From Curtobacterium sp. VKM Ac-1395 (GTDB taxonomy: Bacteria > Actinomycetota > Actinomycetes > Actinomycetales > Microbacteriaceae), in assembly GCF_015350975.1 (NCBI RefSeq), contig NZ_JADKRX010000002.1:470004-534003 (forward strand): a stretch of DNA of 64,000 nucleotides, read 5' to 3'. Shown here piece by piece: positions 62,291 through 64,000 of this stretch. Position 1 is the first letter of the stretch. Every line of letters starts with the position of its first letter. The notes beneath the pieces were generated by a model. The model was not told the DNA's origin. It worked only from the letters and a program-made list of their open reading frames with translations, and ran no database searches. The position numbers and the translations under genes were made by a program.

Positions 62291-63220
62291 ATGCTCTGGT
62301 ACCTCGGCAAGCGCCTCCTCCAACTGATCCCCGTGTTCTTCGGGGCGACGTTCCTCATCTACTTCATGGTGTTCTCCCTGCCCGGCGACCCGATCGCCGC
62401 GCTGTTCGGGGACCGCCAGCCCTCTCCGCAGGTGATCGAGCAGCTGCGTCAGCAGTACAACCTCGACAAGCCGTTCATCGTGCAGTACCTGCTCTGGATC
62501 GGCGGTGTGTTCCGCGGCGACCTCGGTCTGACCTACTCGGGTCTGCCCGTCAGCCAGCAGCTCGCGCAGGCGTTCCCGATCACCGCGCGACTCGCGATCC
62601 TGGCCCTCGTCTTCGAGGCCGTCGCCGGCATCGTCGTCGGTGTCATCGCCGGGCTCAAGAAGGGCAAGTGGTTCGACGCCACCGCGCTCGTCGTGTCGCT
62701 GCTGCTCATCTCGGTGCCGACCTTCGTCGTCGGCTTCGTGCTGCAGTACGTCTTCGGCATCAAGCTCGCCCTGTTCCGCGTGACGGTGTCCGGCGAAGCT
62801 CCCTGGTCGGAGCTCGTGCTGCCGGCACTCGTGCTCGCGTCGGTGTCGTTCGCGTACATCGTGCGGCTGACCCGCGCCAGCGTCGCCGAGAACATGAGCG
62901 CCGACTTCGTCCGCACCGCGACGGCCAAGGGCCTGCCGCGTCGTCGGGTGATCGGGGTGCACATCTTCCGCAACTCGCTCATCCCCGTGGTGACGTACCT
63001 CGGCATCGACATCGGCAACCTGATGGTCGGCGCGATCGTGACCGAGGGCATCTTCAACATCCACGGTGTCGGCGGCACGGTCTACCAGGCCGTCAAGCTC
63101 GGCCAGGGCCCCACCGTGGTGTCCTTCGTCGCCGTGATGGTCATCATCTTCATGCTCGCCAACCTCCTGGTCGACCTGCTCTACGCCGTCCTGGACCCGA
63201 GGATCCGCTATGCCAAGTAA
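62291..63220 (+). CDS. oppB: Peptide ABC transporter permease, OppB/DppB type
   Basis: A 309-residue inner-membrane subunit with six membrane helices, the first at residues ~9-30 (LIPVFFGATFLIYFMVFSLP). The cytoplasmic EAA loop is DFVRTATAKGLPRRRVIGVH near residue 212, the site that contacts the ATPases. ATG follows CAGGGATCT. It overlaps oppC by 11 bases. Confidence 0.93.
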   Translation: MLWYLGKRLLQLIPVFFGATFLIYFMVFSLPGDPIAALFGDRQPSPQVIEQLRQQYNLDKPFIVQYLLWIGGVFRGDLGLTYSGLPVSQQLAQAFPITARLAILALVFEAVAGIVVGVIAGLKKGKWFDATALVVSLLLISVPTFVVGFVLQYVFGIKLALFRVTVSGEAPWSELVLPALVLASVSFAYIVRLTRASVAENMSADFVRTATAKGLPRRRVIGVHIFRNSLIPVVTYLGIDIGNLMVGAIVTEGIFNIHGVGGTVYQAVKLGQGPTVVSFVAVMVIIFMLANLLVDLLYAVLDPRIRYAK

Positions 63221-64000
63221 CACGGAATCGCGCTCCGCGACGCACTTCGTCGCCCCGCTCGAGGAGACGCCGCTCCAGGCGATCGACAACGTCAACGAGG
63301 ACGAGAAGGCCCGGTCCCTGTGGACCGACGCCTGGGAGTCCATGCGCAGCCGCCCGACCTTCTGGATCTCCTCGGTGCTGATCGTCCTGATCATCGTCGT
63401 GGCGGTCTTCCCCGGGCTGTTCACGCACGTCGACCCGCGGGCCTCGAACCTCAACAACAGCGACGAGGGGCCGCGCGCCGGACACCTCCTCGGGTTCACG
63501 CGCCAGGGCTACGACACGTACGCCCGCGTGATCTGGGGTGCCAGGAACTCGCTCATCGTCGGCATCGTGGCCACCGTGCTGGTGACCGCCGTCGGCGTCG
63601 TGATCGGTGCCCTCGCCGGGTTCTTCGGCGGCTGGCTCGACACGATCGTGTCCCGCATCGGTGACATCTTCTTCTCGATCCCGACCGTCCTCGGCGCCAT
63701 CGTGATCATGTCCGTCATCCCGGCCCGCAACCCCATCACGGTGTCGCTGGTGCTCGCGGCCTTCGCCTGGCCGCAGATCGCCCGCATCATGCGCGGCGCG
63801 GTCCTCAGCGCCAAGCAGGCCGACTACGTGACGGCGTCCGAGGCACTCGGTGTCAGCCGGATGAAGGTGCTCGTGCGCCACGTGGTCCCGAACTCCCTCG
63901 CCCCGGTCATCGTCGTCGCGACGGTCTCGCTCGGCACGTTCATCGTCGCCGAGGCCACCCTGTCGTTCCTCGGCATCGGCCTGCCGCCGTCGTCCCTCAG
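63210..64000 (+). CDS. oppC: Peptide ABC transporter permease, OppC/DppC type (partial)
   Basis: The first 263 residues are present; the gene runs off the window. A cytoplasmic N-terminus of about 45 residues precedes the first helix (TFWISSVLIVLIIVVAVFPG). The domain includes GFTRQGYDTYARVIWGARNS and the EAA loop ADYVTASEALGVSRMKVLVR (near residue 207). ATG overlaps the oppB stop. Genes for the ATPases presumably follow. Confidence 0.92.
   Translation, partial: MPSNTESRSATHFVAPLEETPLQAIDNVNEDEKARSLWTDAWESMRSRPTFWISSVLIVLIIVVAVFPGLFTHVDPRASNLNNSDEGPRAGHLLGFTRQGYDTYARVIWGARNSLIVGIVATVLVTAVGVVIGALAGFFGGWLDTIVSRIGDIFFSIPTVLGAIVIMSVIPARNPITVSLVLAAFAWPQIARIMRGAVLSAKQADYVTASEALGVSRMKVLVRHVVPNSLAPVIVVATVSLGTFIVAEATLSFLGIGLPPSSL

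Overview
The window is high-GC actinobacterial chromosome. Its gene set and gene style point to the family Microbacteriaceae, and Curtobacterium or a close relative is my best guess. The reasons are a DUF4245 protein, a probable DUF6264 protein, an inositol cluster of the Corynebacterium/Streptomyces type, many GTG and some TTG starts, and many genes whose start lies 5-8 nt after a TAnnnT -10 box (leaderless mRNAs). I saw no rRNA, tRNA, insertion sequence, prophage or CRISPR array. Most of the window is ordinary chromosome; the accessory-looking part is about 44.0-51.7 kb.

Layout. 0-4 kb: an operon of a DUF885 metallopeptidase, a ketopantoate-reductase-like enzyme and a zinc alcohol dehydrogenase. 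4-5.6 kb: two overlapping TetR-type genes, the first carrying a BLUF-like domain that has lost its photochemical residues. 5.7-9.2 kb: cupin, small membrane protein, nucleotidyltransferase and acyl-CoA synthetase. 9.3-12.5 kb: a DUF4396 membrane protein behind a CsoR-type metal operator, a Cys-rich pentapeptide-repeat protein overlapping an alcohol dehydrogenase, and CopC. 12.6-25.7 kb: housekeeping genes fumC, carbonic anhydrase, DUF4245, xseB, xseA, ispH, a TetR/quinone-oxidoreductase pair with twin operators, M18 aminopeptidase, fbaA, glpX and rmuC.

25.8-39 kb: a myo-inositol catabolic operon (iolC, aldolase, iolA, iolB, iolD, iolE, iolG, TIM-barrel protein, transaldolase, second dehydrogenase). 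It is followed by a tautomerase that looks like malonate semialdehyde decarboxylase and by a GntR/HutC regulator. The iolC promoter, the tautomerase promoter and the regulator's own promoter each carry a TGTC-NN-GACA palindrome over a core promoter element, so they probably form one regulon. Dihydroxyacetone phosphate from inositol could feed the divergent fbaA/glpX pair just upstream.

39-46.4 kb: exonuclease, small unknowns, ychF, map with a divergent XRE gene, an orphan MntA-type antitoxin whose HepT toxin is reduced to a C-terminal scrap, and an isocitrate-lyase/PEP-mutase gene cut short at a dispersed repeat. 46.5-49.2 kb: a two-gene, lower-GC cassette encoding a coiled-coil protein and a DUF4041/GIY-YIG nuclease of the SNIPE type, the best candidate here for a phage-defence system. 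49.3-55.2 kb: MalY-like lyase, HicB-like/DUF2087 pair, GNAT, LysR, FBP-domain protein and a BlaI/M56 pair. 55.2-60 kb: tandem glycine riboswitch and gcvT-gcvH-gcvP. 60.3-64 kb: an Opp/Dpp peptide transporter that runs off the window end. Several gene ends share one dispersed inverted-repeat terminator family built on GGACGGGAGGC.
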